Below are positions 33,250 to 41,033 of a stretch of DNA of 64,000 nt, piece by piece. The DNA is taken from the NCBI RefSeq assembly GCF_022170785.1, contig NZ_CP081870.1:1476001-1540000 (forward strand), written 5' to 3'. This stretch comes from Rossellomorea marisflavi. Its GTDB lineage: Bacteria > Bacillota > Bacilli > Bacillales > Bacillaceae_B. The notes below the pieces were generated by a model that was not told where the DNA came from, searched no databases, and saw only the letters and a program-made list of their open reading frames with translations. The position numbers were made by a program, and so were the translations under genes. Positions within the stretch are counted from its first letter, which is position 1. Each line of letters begins with the position of its first letter.

Positions 33250-33765
33250 ATGACAGTCAGTGTACGCCCTTTTCATCGGGAAGATGCATTAACCATTACC
33301 AGGCTTGCAGATGATAAGATCCTGGCAGATACGATCGGTTTGCCCCATCCTTATGAAGTCTCACATGCAGAGGAGTGGATCCGCTCACATCCCTCATTGT
33401 GGGAAGCTGATGAGGAGTATAACTTTGCAATCGAATACCAATCCGACATCGTCGGTACAATCGTGATCAGACGGAATCAGGAGCATGATGCAGGAGAACT
33501 GGGCTACTGGATCGGCAGTCGGTTCTGGGGGCGGGGCTATGCCACTTCAGCCGTGGAGAAGATCCTGTCATTCGGGTTCCAAGATCTTGGCCTGAACCGT
33601 ATGTGGGCGATGGTACGTGACTCCAATATAGGTTCGAGGACTGTCCTTGAGAAAACGGGGTTCGAGGAAGAGGCGTTGTTGCGCCAGGCACGCAGGCGTG
33701 GCTCCGATTTCGAAGACTGCCTCCTTTATGCAATAACAAGAAGGGATTACCAAACGCTTGAATGA
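33250..33765 (+). CDS. GNAT acetyltransferase (RimJ/RimL type)
   Basis: Encodes 171 aa. The GNAT fold is seen from GELGYWIGSRFWGRGYATSA (acetyl-CoA pyrophosphate loop) and RVLEKTGFEEEAL-like ending (SRTVLEKTGF). These features mark the ribosomal-protein/aminoglycoside-like RimJ/L branch; the acceptor is unknown. It starts 7 bases after ecsC and may be co-transcribed. Its stop codon lies in the loop of the terminator at 33738-33784. Confidence 0.8.
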   Translation: MTVSVRPFHREDALTITRLADDKILADTIGLPHPYEVSHAEEWIRSHPSLWEADEEYNFAIEYQSDIVGTIVIRRNQEHDAGELGYWIGSRFWGRGYATSAVEKILSFGFQDLGLNRMWAMVRDSNIGSRTVLEKTGFEEEALLRQARRRGSDFEDCLLYAITRRDYQTLE

Positions 33766-33784
33766 CTGGTAATCCCTTCTTTTG
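33738..33784 (+). terminator. Terminator overlapping the end of the acetyltransferase gene
   Basis: AAGAAGGGATTACCA pairs perfectly with TGGTAATCCCTTCTT across a 14-base loop that contains the stop codon, followed by Ts. Confidence 0.85.
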
Positions 33785-33839
33785 TCTTTCGCTGAGCGAA
33801 ATACATATAGTATGATGGAGTGGAAAGGTGGGGAAACGT

Positions 33840-34250
33840 GTGTCACGTCGAAAAAAAGTAGTGAGATGGTTCGGTCTCGTTCTATTCTCTTTCTTCTTCA
33901 TTGCAGCGGGGGTATTCCATTTCATAGAGGCCCAAGGCTTTGCGCGGATGATCCCTTCATTCCTTCCTCTGAAGGAGGAGGCGGTCTACCTGACGGGGAT
34001 ACTTGAGTTCATACTCGCCATCCTCCTTCTCATTCCGAAGACGAGAAGAAAAACCGGCATCGTAACGGCCGTCTATCTGGTCCTGATCTTTCCTGCCAAT
34101 ATCTATGCAGCCGTCAAAGGCATTCCCGCCCCCGGGGCGGAAGAAGCAAACGCTCCCCTGCTTTGGGTGAGGCTCCTCTTCCAACCGCTCTTGATCTGGT
34201 GGGTGCTTGCTGTCAGCAAGGTGGAAAAGACTCGTAGCTTCTATTCATAG
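33840..34250 (+). CDS. DoxX-like membrane protein
   Basis: Encodes 136 aa with four hydrophobic helices. FFFIAAGVFHFIEAQGFARMIPSFLP and LTGILEFILAILLLIP match the DoxX/DUF4267-like group of small quinone-related membrane proteins. GTG 33840 is chosen since AAAGGTGG lies 8 bases upstream. Function is unknown. It is convergent with yhfA. Confidence 0.7.
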   Translation: MSRRKKVVRWFGLVLFSFFFIAAGVFHFIEAQGFARMIPSFLPLKEEAVYLTGILEFILAILLLIPKTRRKTGIVTAVYLVLIFPANIYAAVKGIPAPGAEEANAPLLWVRLLFQPLLIWWVLAVSKVEKTRSFYS

Positions 34251-34260
34251 GAAGATATCA

Positions 34261-34303
34261 AAAATGCGCCCCGTGAGCAAAACCTGCTTTCCGGGGCGCA
34301 TTT
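34261..34303. terminator. Bidirectional terminator between the DoxX-like gene and yhfA
   Basis: AAATGCGCCCCG pairs with CGGGGCGCATTT over a 17-base loop with T-rich flanks on both strands. Confidence 0.85.
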
Positions 34304-34307
34304 CGTT

Positions 34308-35696
34308 TTACATAAGGAACATGGCTGCAATTGTCGTTACGACCAATCCGATGGTGACCGGGAGAAGGTTGCGACGGGCGAGTTCGAAAGGGTCTACCCC
34401 GCAAATCGCCGCTGCAGGAATCAGAGCCCATGGAACAAGTGTCCCACCACCGACCCAGATGGCAGCAATCTGTCCGAGGGCTGTGAGGGTCGCAACGCCA
34501 GACCCAATGCTGTCGGCAAATAGGGAAGCAATGGACCCGACGAGGGAAATACCCGAAAACCCTGAACCATCAAGACCGGTTATGGCTCCTACAGCAGTCA
34601 GTGTAACAGCACCTACTGCTTGAGATATCGGAACGACTGCTGATAACGCTGCCCCCAAATCATTGACGATACCGTGTGAGGTTTGCGGCAGGTGATCACC
34701 GATGATGGCATTAAACCCTGAGTCGCCGAGGTAAAAGAACGCTGCGATGGGAATGACGGGACCGAACACTTTGAAACCGAACTGGAATCCGTCGATGAGG
34801 AACCCGGTGGTTTTTGACAAACCATCTCCTTTGAATGCTGCAAGGGAGATGATAAGAACGATGAACATGGCGGTACCACCAATCAATGCAGTGGCATCTC
34901 CGCCCTGGAGATTGAAAACAGACATCGCCACCACATTCAGGATAAAGGCGGAGGGAATCAGAATGGCAATGATCCGTCTCCAGACAGGGGAGAGGGAGGA
35001 TGAGGTGTCCGTTTCGGTGAACAGCAAAGGTGAAGTCTCCACCTTCAGTTTTCCCTGCTTCATATCCCTCTTTAGGAAAATGAAAGCCGTTACGGTCGTG
35101 ACCACCCCCATGATAATGACCAGTGGGATACTTGCAGAAATAACATCTCCAATCGGGATGCCTGCTGCATCCGAAGTGAGCTTCGGTGCAGCCTGTATAA
35201 CAAAGTCCCCTGATAGGGCAATCCCGTGTCCGAAAAGGTTCATGGCCATGGCGATTCCGAGTGCCGGAAGCCCCACCCTGAGAGCGACAGGAACAAGGAC
35301 GGCTCCGAGTAGGGCGACAGCTGGCGATGGCCAAAAAAACCAGGAGATGAACATCATGACGAGACCGATTGTCCAGTAGGCAAGGGTAGGAGTACGGATG
35401 AATGAAGCGAATGGTTTGATCATCACATCATTGATGCCGGTGGAGGTTAAACTTCTGCTCATGGCAACGATGATGGAAATGACGAGTATGGTGGGGAGCA
35501 GTTCGGTAATCGCATAGATGAAGCTTGAGAAGATCGAACTGATTGATCCGGTCAAAGAGCCGGTGGCGACAGCGGCAATGGTGAAAATCCCTAGGATGCA
35601 AATGATGGTGGTGTCCTTTCTGAACACCATAAACGCGATGATCAATCCGATGAACGATAAATAGATCCAATGCAGGGAGGTCAAATCGATTCCCAT
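34308..35696 (-). CDS. yhfA: Predicted permease YhfA
   Basis: Encodes 462 aa, length-matched to B. subtilis YhfA, with about 11-12 membrane helices. Conserved-looking stretches are SWFFWPSPAVALLGAVLVPVA and GSGVATLTALGQIAAIWVGG, which resemble ion/dicarboxylate transporter superfamilies. The substrate is unknown. AAAGGGG lies 8 bases before ATG. It sits upstream of the heme genes in the same place as in B. subtilis but on the opposite strand to them. Confidence 0.8.
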   Translation of the reverse strand: MGIDLTSLHWIYLSFIGLIIAFMVFRKDTTIICILGIFTIAAVATGSLTGSISSIFSSFIYAITELLPTILVISIIVAMSRSLTSTGINDVMIKPFASFIRTPTLAYWTIGLVMMFISWFFWPSPAVALLGAVLVPVALRVGLPALGIAMAMNLFGHGIALSGDFVIQAAPKLTSDAAGIPIGDVISASIPLVIIMGVVTTVTAFIFLKRDMKQGKLKVETSPLLFTETDTSSSLSPVWRRIIAILIPSAFILNVVAMSVFNLQGGDATALIGGTAMFIVLIISLAAFKGDGLSKTTGFLIDGFQFGFKVFGPVIPIAAFFYLGDSGFNAIIGDHLPQTSHGIVNDLGAALSAVVPISQAVGAVTLTAVGAITGLDGSGFSGISLVGSIASLFADSIGSGVATLTALGQIAAIWVGGGTLVPWALIPAAAICGVDPFELARRNLLPVTIGLVVTTIAAMFLM

Positions 35697-35836
35697 TAGG
35701 AAAACCCCTTTCCATTCTTACAGGGCAAAAGCCCTGATTTGTAGTAATAAGATATGAAAGGGGAAACCTGTTCGTGCCAGGAGTGGTGCATTTCCTGGGG
35801 AATAGGGGGGATATTGTCCATTCCGGCACACAAATA

Positions 35837-35866
35837 AGGAGCAGCCGAAAATCGGCGGCTCCACTG
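35837..35866 (-). terminator. Terminator after hmoB
   Basis: GAGCCGCCGA/TCGGCTGCTC hairpin on the minus strand followed by CTTATTT. Confidence 0.7.
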
Positions 35867-35872
35867 AAACCA

Positions 35873-36376
35873 TCAGATGGTCGTCACATGATATTTTGTC
35901 ACATAGGATGAACGGGGGAAGATGTCTTTTTTATTGTCGATTCCGGATTCCGTTCCGCGTTTGGCATGAGCCTTTTTGTACTGGTTGGATTCCTGCCAAC
36001 CAAGGAAGCTTTTTTCATCCTTCCACTGTGTCATGATCACATATGTATCAGAGCTCTGAGGTCTCAATACCCTGATTGAGATAAACCCTTCCACTTCTTC
36101 CACAAGACCGGCACGATTGGTAAAGCGGTATTCGAATAAGGGGCGCCCTTCGTCCGTTACAGGTATATTGTTGCAAACCACGAACCCTTCTTCCGTAAGC
36201 TCCCCGGATGAATCGAGGATGTCATAGGTGCGGGGGGAACTGAAGACGCTGTCCCCTTCGCTTTCGTGGATCAAAAGTCCATCTTCTCCCTGCATGAGGA
36301 CCATTGTCTCTCCCGGGTGCTCGTCTTTGATCGTCTTTAGGAAATCATGGGTCCCTGTCGTCATATAAATCTTCAT
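35873..36376 (-). CDS. hmoB: Heme-degrading monooxygenase HmoB (YhgC)
   Basis: Encodes 167 aa (B. subtilis HmoB is about 166). The C-terminal antibiotic-biosynthesis-monooxygenase domain contains FISIRVLRPQSSDTYVIMTQ, EKSFLGWQES and the heme-contacting KKAHAKRGTESG. HmoB opens heme to release iron. ATG 36376 follows GAGGTGATGGAC. It is divergent from hemE, pairing heme breakdown with synthesis across a 287-base gap. Confidence 0.87.
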   Translation of the reverse strand: MKIYMTTGTHDFLKTIKDEHPGETMVLMQGEDGLLIHESEGDSVFSSPRTYDILDSSGELTEEGFVVCNNIPVTDEGRPLFEYRFTNRAGLVEEVEGFISIRVLRPQSSDTYVIMTQWKDEKSFLGWQESNQYKKAHAKRGTESGIDNKKDIFPRSSYVTKYHVTTI

Positions 36377-36594
36377 GTCCATCACCTCTTGCGATATAGT
36401 TACCTTCTATTATACTCTTCCCTAAAACCGTTTGCATGTAACATGAAGAGGGAAATGTTTTATAAATCGGTGGCGAAGCCGTGAAAATCGGCAATTTTAT
36501 GACAGTTGCCATGTAAATCTATACTTTCAGACTGAAAACGTCTATAGTAGTGAAGTTGAGAACATCTATATTCATGAAAACTCTTACATAATTG

Positions 36595-36622
36595 TTGGAA
36601 TCAATTTTACTTAGGCTACACT
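36595..36622 (+). promoter_or_regulatory. Candidate hemE promoter
   Basis: TTGGAA and TACACT spaced by 16 bases, 41 bases before the hemE start. The rest of the 287-base gap (36377-36663) has an imperfect tandem TCTATA...TGAA duplication near 36541-36581 and no gene. Confidence 0.45.
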
Positions 36623-36663
36623 ATACATATTGGATGTACGAGGAAAGGTGGACGAACAAAGGT

Positions 36664-37695
36664 ATGAAAGCAATGAATGATACGCTGCTGCGTGCAGCAA
36701 GGGGAGAAGATACGGAGCATACTCCGGTATGGTTCATGAGACAGGCTGGACGTTCCCAGCCCGAATACAGGGCGATCAAAGAGAAATATTCTCTTTTTGA
36801 AATCACGCATCAGCCTGAACTTTGCGCATATGTGACAAGACTGCCGGTCGAGCAATACGACGTGGACGCGGCCATCCTCTATAAGGATATCATGTCACCG
36901 CTCCCATCGATCGGAGTGGATGTAGAGATCAAGTCTGGAATCGGTCCGGTCATCGACCAGCCGATCCGCTCCCTGTCGGATGTGGAGAAGCTTGGCGAGA
37001 TCCACCCGGAAGAGGATGTTCCTTACGTACTTGATACGATCCGTCTCCTGACAACCGAGCAGCTGTCGGTTCCCTTGATCGGTTTTGCAGGGGCACCGTT
37101 CACCATGGCAAGTTATATGATCGAGGGTGGCCCATCAAAGAATTATAATAAGACGAAGGCCTTCATGTATGAACAGCCTCAAAGCTGGTTCGCCCTCATG
37201 GACAAACTGTCTGACATGACCATCACGTATGGGAAATCACAAATCAAGGCAGGAGCATCTGCGTTTCAGATATTTGATTCCTGGGTTGGCGCACTGAACG
37301 TACAGGACTACCGTTATTTCATCAAGCCATATATGGAGCGAATCTTCAATGAATTGAAGGAAACCGGTGTTCCCCTCATCCTCTTCGGGGTGGGTGCGAG
37401 TCATCTGGCAAGGGAATGGCATGACCTGCCGGTTGACGTCGTCGGTCTGGACTGGAGACTATCGATCAAGGAAGCAAGGGGAATGGGGCTTACGAAGACC
37501 CTTATGGGTAATCTTGATCCTGCGATCCTCCTTGGACCATGGGAAGTCATCGAAGAGCGTACAAAAGCGATACTGGATCAAGGCATGGAACTGCCTGGCC
37601 ATATCTTCAACCTTGGACACGGGGTGTTCCCTCAGGTGAATCCGGACACATTGAAGAGGCTTGCTGCCTTTGTACACGACTATAGTTCGAGATAA
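36664..37695 (+). CDS. hemE: Uroporphyrinogen decarboxylase HemE
   Basis: Encodes 343 aa. [20 protein letters not shown] near the N-terminus carries the substrate-binding RQAGR signature, and [29 protein letters not shown] and [10 protein letters not shown] are conserved blocks. It converts uroporphyrinogen III to coproporphyrinogen III. ATG 36664 is used; ATG 36673, with AAAGGT 9 bases upstream, is equally possible. It is the first gene of hemE-hemH-hemY. Confidence 0.96.
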   Translation: MKAMNDTLLRAARGEDTEHTPVWFMRQAGRSQPEYRAIKEKYSLFEITHQPELCAYVTRLPVEQYDVDAAILYKDIMSPLPSIGVDVEIKSGIGPVIDQPIRSLSDVEKLGEIHPEEDVPYVLDTIRLLTTEQLSVPLIGFAGAPFTMASYMIEGGPSKNYNKTKAFMYEQPQSWFALMDKLSDMTITYGKSQIKAGASAFQIFDSWVGALNVQDYRYFIKPYMERIFNELKETGVPLILFGVGASHLAREWHDLPVDVVGLDWRLSIKEARGMGLTKTLMGNLDPAILLGPWEVIEERTKAILDQGMELPGHIFNLGHGVFPQVNPDTLKRLAAFVHDYSSR

Positions 37696-37783
37696 CCGAT
37701 CTGCCGAGCACTATTTTTGGTATTAATGGTCCAAACATGGCACAATATGCACAGACAAGTTATCAACTAAGAGGTGAAGAGGT

Positions 37784-38713
37784 ATGTCTAAGAAAAAAAT
37801 GGGTCTCCTCGTCATGGCTTACGGGACCCCCTATAAAGAAGAAGACCTTGAACGTTATTACACGCATATCCGTCACGGTAGGACTCCATCAAGTGAACTG
37901 CTTGAAGACCTCCGGGGGCGGTATGAAGCAATCGGGGGGATCTCCCCTTTGGCAAAGATCACCCTGGAACAGGCCAAGAGCCTTGAAGAACACTTAAATG
38001 ATATGCAGGGTGAGATTGAATTCAAAATGTATCTCGGCCTGAAGCATATCGAACCATTCGTGGAAGATGCAGTGGAACAGATGCATCGAGATGGAATTGA
38101 AGAAGCGGTCTCCATCGTACTTGCTCCTCATTTCTCTACCTTCAGCGTGAAGTCTTATAACGGCAGGGCGAAAGAAGCGGCAGAGAAACTGGGAGGACCA
38201 GTCATTACGTCTGTTGAGAGCTGGTACGATGAGCCGAAATTCATTCAGTACTGGGTCGACCGTGTGAAGGAAACCTATGCGGGTATGTCTTCAGAGGAAC
38301 GTGAATCAGCCGTGCTGATTGTGTCGGCTCACAGCCTGCCTCAGCGCATCCTCCAATCAGGGGATCCGTATCCCAAGCAGCTTGAAGACACGGCACGTAT
38401 GATTGCAGATGGTGCCGGCGTGAAGGAGTATGCGGTCGGATGGCAGAGTGAAGGGAATACGCCGGATCCTTGGCTGGGTCCCGATGTACAGGATCTGACC
38501 AGAGATCTCCATGAGAAAAAAGGATACAAAACCTTTGTTTATACTCCCGTTGGATTTGTATCCGACCACTTGGAAGTACTATATGATAATGACTACGAAT
38601 GTAAAGTGGTGACGGATGAAATCGGTGCGGCTTATTATCGTCCGGAAATGCCGAATAGCAAGCCGGAATTCATTGACGCCCTTGCAGACGTTGTATTAAA
38701 GCACATTCAGTAG
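37784..38713 (+). CDS. hemH: Coproporphyrin III ferrochelatase HemH (CpfC)
   Basis: Encodes 309 aa. [20 protein letters not shown] and the ligand segments [10 protein letters not shown] (catalytic His), [17 protein letters not shown] and [16 protein letters not shown] (catalytic Glu) match the water-soluble Bacillus enzyme. In Gram-positive bacteria it inserts iron into coproporphyrin III to make coproheme. GAGGTGAAGAGG precedes the ATG. It lies 88 bases after hemE. Confidence 0.96.
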   Translation: MSKKKMGLLVMAYGTPYKEEDLERYYTHIRHGRTPSSELLEDLRGRYEAIGGISPLAKITLEQAKSLEEHLNDMQGEIEFKMYLGLKHIEPFVEDAVEQMHRDGIEEAVSIVLAPHFSTFSVKSYNGRAKEAAEKLGGPVITSVESWYDEPKFIQYWVDRVKETYAGMSSEERESAVLIVSAHSLPQRILQSGDPYPKQLEDTARMIADGAGVKEYAVGWQSEGNTPDPWLGPDVQDLTRDLHEKKGYKTFVYTPVGFVSDHLEVLYDNDYECKVVTDEIGAAYYRPEMPNSKPEFIDALADVVLKHIQ

Positions 38714-38807
38714 CTCAGGCAGTTGGACTGAGGCAGAAGGAAACCATTCCCGCAGCCCAGTCCTTCTCTGTGTTTTATGATCTTTGAATAAAAGAAGGCG
38801 ATGAAGT

Positions 38808-40199
38808 ATGACAGATAGAATGAAGAAGCGGGTCGTCGTCATCGGCGGGGGCATTACGGGATTGGCAGCAACGTTTTACCTTCAAAAAGAAGCGCGTGAA
38901 AAGGGGCTTCCTTATGACGTGAAACTTGTAGAGTCGACACACAGGGTCGGCGGTAAGGTACAGACCGTCAAAAGGGATGGATATGTGATCGAGAAAGGTC
39001 CTGATTCCGTATTTACGACTAATGACTCGATCCTGAAGCTGGCCGGGGAACTCGGAATCAGCGATACATTGGTGACGAATGAGAAAGGGAAGTCCTTTGT
39101 GATTGCTGGGGGGGAATTATACCCTATTCCGGGAGGGTCAATCGTTGGCATCCCTACCCAGATTGCACCTTTTGTCACGACCAATCTTTTCTCTCTCACC
39201 GGTAAGATGAGGGCAGCTGCAGATTTCCTCCTGCCTCGCTCTCACATGACGGAGGACCAATCACTCGGTACGTTTTTCAGGAGAAGGATGGGAGATGAGG
39301 TGGTGGATCATCTCATTGAACCCCTTTTGACAGGCATTTTTGCAGGGGACATCGATCAGATGAGCCTCATGTCCACCTTTCCGCAATTCTATGAACTTGA
39401 ACAAAAACATCGCAGTTTGATAGCAGGAATCAAAAAAAACAGCCAGAAAGAGACATCAGAAGGCGGATTTCTGACCTTTACCGGCGGACTGCAGTCCATG
39501 ATCGACGCATTGGAGACGAAGATCGAACCGGGAACGGTGTATAAAAGCATGAAGGCGACCCATATCCGAAAAGAAGAGAAAGGATATTCCGTCACCTTTG
39601 CCGATGGAAGCATCGAGTGCGATGCCGTCATACTGGCTGCTCCTCATCACGTGGTTCAAAGACTTCTTCCACAAGAAGGGTATCTGGATTTTCTGAAAGA
39701 GATGCCCGCCACTTCTGTCGCCACCGTTGCCATGGGCTTCGACAATGATGCGATCAAGCAGAAAAGGGACGGCACCGAGTTCCTCGTGTCGAGAAACAGT
39801 GATTTTTCCCTCACGGCAGCTGCATGGACACATCGGAAATGGCCTCATACGGCTCCAAAAGGAAAGGCACTCATCAGGAGCTATTTAGGGAAACCGGGCG
39901 ATGAAGCGATTGTTGATCTTTCCGATGATCAAATTGAGCAGATTGTCATTGAGGATCTGAACAAAATCGTTGAATTGAACGCGAAGCCGGAATTCACTAT
40001 TGTGTCGAGATATAAGCAATCCATGCCTCAGTATACGGTCGGACACCGGGACCGCATAAGGGAAATGGCAAGGAAGGCGGAGGAATCCATTCCTGGTATT
40101 TTCATCACCGGAAGTTCCTTCGAGGGACTGAGCATACCCGACTGTGTTTTACAGGGTGAAACGGCAGTGGAAAAGACCCTGCAATTCCTTCAGGATTGA
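38808..40199 (+). CDS. hemY: Coproporphyrinogen III oxidase HemY (CgoX)
   Basis: Encodes 463 aa. The N-terminal FAD-binding GGGITGLAATFYL dinucleotide fold is followed by HRVGGKVQTVKRDGYVIEKG, and the FAD-binding C-terminal ITGSSFEGLSIPDCVLQG. It oxidises coproporphyrinogen III to coproporphyrin III using oxygen. HemQ, needed for the last step, is not in this window. It ends with a strong terminator. Confidence 0.95.
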   Translation: MTDRMKKRVVVIGGGITGLAATFYLQKEAREKGLPYDVKLVESTHRVGGKVQTVKRDGYVIEKGPDSVFTTNDSILKLAGELGISDTLVTNEKGKSFVIAGGELYPIPGGSIVGIPTQIAPFVTTNLFSLTGKMRAAADFLLPRSHMTEDQSLGTFFRRRMGDEVVDHLIEPLLTGIFAGDIDQMSLMSTFPQFYELEQKHRSLIAGIKKNSQKETSEGGFLTFTGGLQSMIDALETKIEPGTVYKSMKATHIRKEEKGYSVTFADGSIECDAVILAAPHHVVQRLLPQEGYLDFLKEMPATSVATVAMGFDNDAIKQKRDGTEFLVSRNSDFSLTAAAWTHRKWPHTAPKGKALIRSYLGKPGDEAIVDLSDDQIEQIVIEDLNKIVELNAKPEFTIVSRYKQSMPQYTVGHRDRIREMARKAEESIPGIFITGSSFEGLSIPDCVLQGETAVEKTLQFLQD

Positions 40200-40209
40200 T
40201 GCATCTCCC

Positions 40210-40244
40210 AAAAGGCCAAATCTTGCCGATTTGGCCTTTTTTCT
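40210..40244 (+). terminator. Terminator after hemEHY
   Basis: AAAAGGCCAAATC pairs with GATTTGGCCTTTT over loop TTGCC, followed by Ts. Confidence 0.92.
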
Positions 40245-40307
40245 TGTGGGTGCTATTTCCTTCTTGCTATAGGTAGGTGTATGTGGTAAGTTAAGTAACG
40301 GCAATGA

Positions 40308-40341
40308 AATGACCAAAAATCAAATTTAGTCATTCGGTCAT
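40308..40341 (+). promoter_or_regulatory. Operator-like sites upstream of yhgD
   Basis: ATGACCA and TCATTCGGTCAT half-sites lie just before yhgD. The same TGACCA/TGGTCA elements recur before yhgE, suggesting that YhgD binds both. Confidence 0.55.
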
Positions 40342-40347
40342 CTGGAG

Positions 40348-40923
40348 GTGGAAATCATCGACCGTAAAAAACAGATTGTGGATGCAGCAACTAAATCCTT
40401 TTCTTTATTCGGGTATAAAGCTACGACCATGGATCAAGTGGCAAAGCTTGCAAATGTGGGGAAAGGGACCATCTATACGTTTTTCAGCAACAAAGAAGAG
40501 CTGTTCGATGAAATAGCGTTTTCCTTGATGAATGAAATGAAGGGCAGAGCAGAGGAAGCCATCTCTCCGAACGTGACATTTTCCGAGAACGTTCACAATG
40601 CCCTGTTCTCTATGCTGGAATATCGGAAAGAACATAAGCTCACCATCAAACTTTATCAGGAAGCAAGAGAAATGGGGACGCCAGCTGTCTCAGATGCCCT
40701 GCATAAGCTTGAACTGATGGTGGTGGAGTTCCTTAGTGAACGGATATCAAGGGCCATCGAGTCGAAAGCAATCAAACCATGCAATCCAGAAATGACGGCT
40801 TTCGTCATGTTGAAGCTTTATGTGGCTCTTATTTTCGATTGGGAGCGTGAACGGGGAGAACTTGATAAAGATGAAATCGCCAATCTTTTTAAGCTTTATT
40901 TGATTGAAGGATTATCGTTTTGA
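40348..40923 (+). CDS. yhgD: TetR-family regulator YhgD
   Basis: Encodes about 190 aa. The helix-turn-helix SFSLFGYKATTMDQVAKLAN followed by VGKGTIYTFFSNKEELF is near identical to B. subtilis YhgD. The start is a puzzle. In-frame GTG 40348 overlaps the GGAGG site, while the correctly spaced codon (8 bases) is ATC at 40357. Operator-like repeats flank the gene and precede yhgE, so autorepression together with yhgE is likely. Confidence 0.85.
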   Translation: MEIIDRKKQIVDAATKSFSLFGYKATTMDQVAKLANVGKGTIYTFFSNKEELFDEIAFSLMNEMKGRAEEAISPNVTFSENVHNALFSMLEYRKEHKLTIKLYQEAREMGTPAVSDALHKLELMVVEFLSERISRAIESKAIKPCNPEMTAFVMLKLYVALIFDWERERGELDKDEIANLFKLYLIEGLSF

Positions 40924-40946
40924 TAGTCCCTTTCTTTTGGAGCGGA

Positions 40947-41011
40947 ATGACCAAATGAATAATATGGTCATTTATTTTATGACCAATATGACCAAATGAA
41001 CAAAATAGTCA
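40947..41011 (+). promoter_or_regulatory. Operator-like repeats upstream of yhgE
   Basis: A palindrome with arms ATGACCA and TGGTCAT spans 40947-40971 (11-base centre). It is followed by TGACCA at 40980 and 40990 and TAGTCA near 41006. The half-site matches those before yhgD. Confidence 0.6.
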
Positions 41012-41033
41012 ATTTGAATGTGAGGGAAGACAA

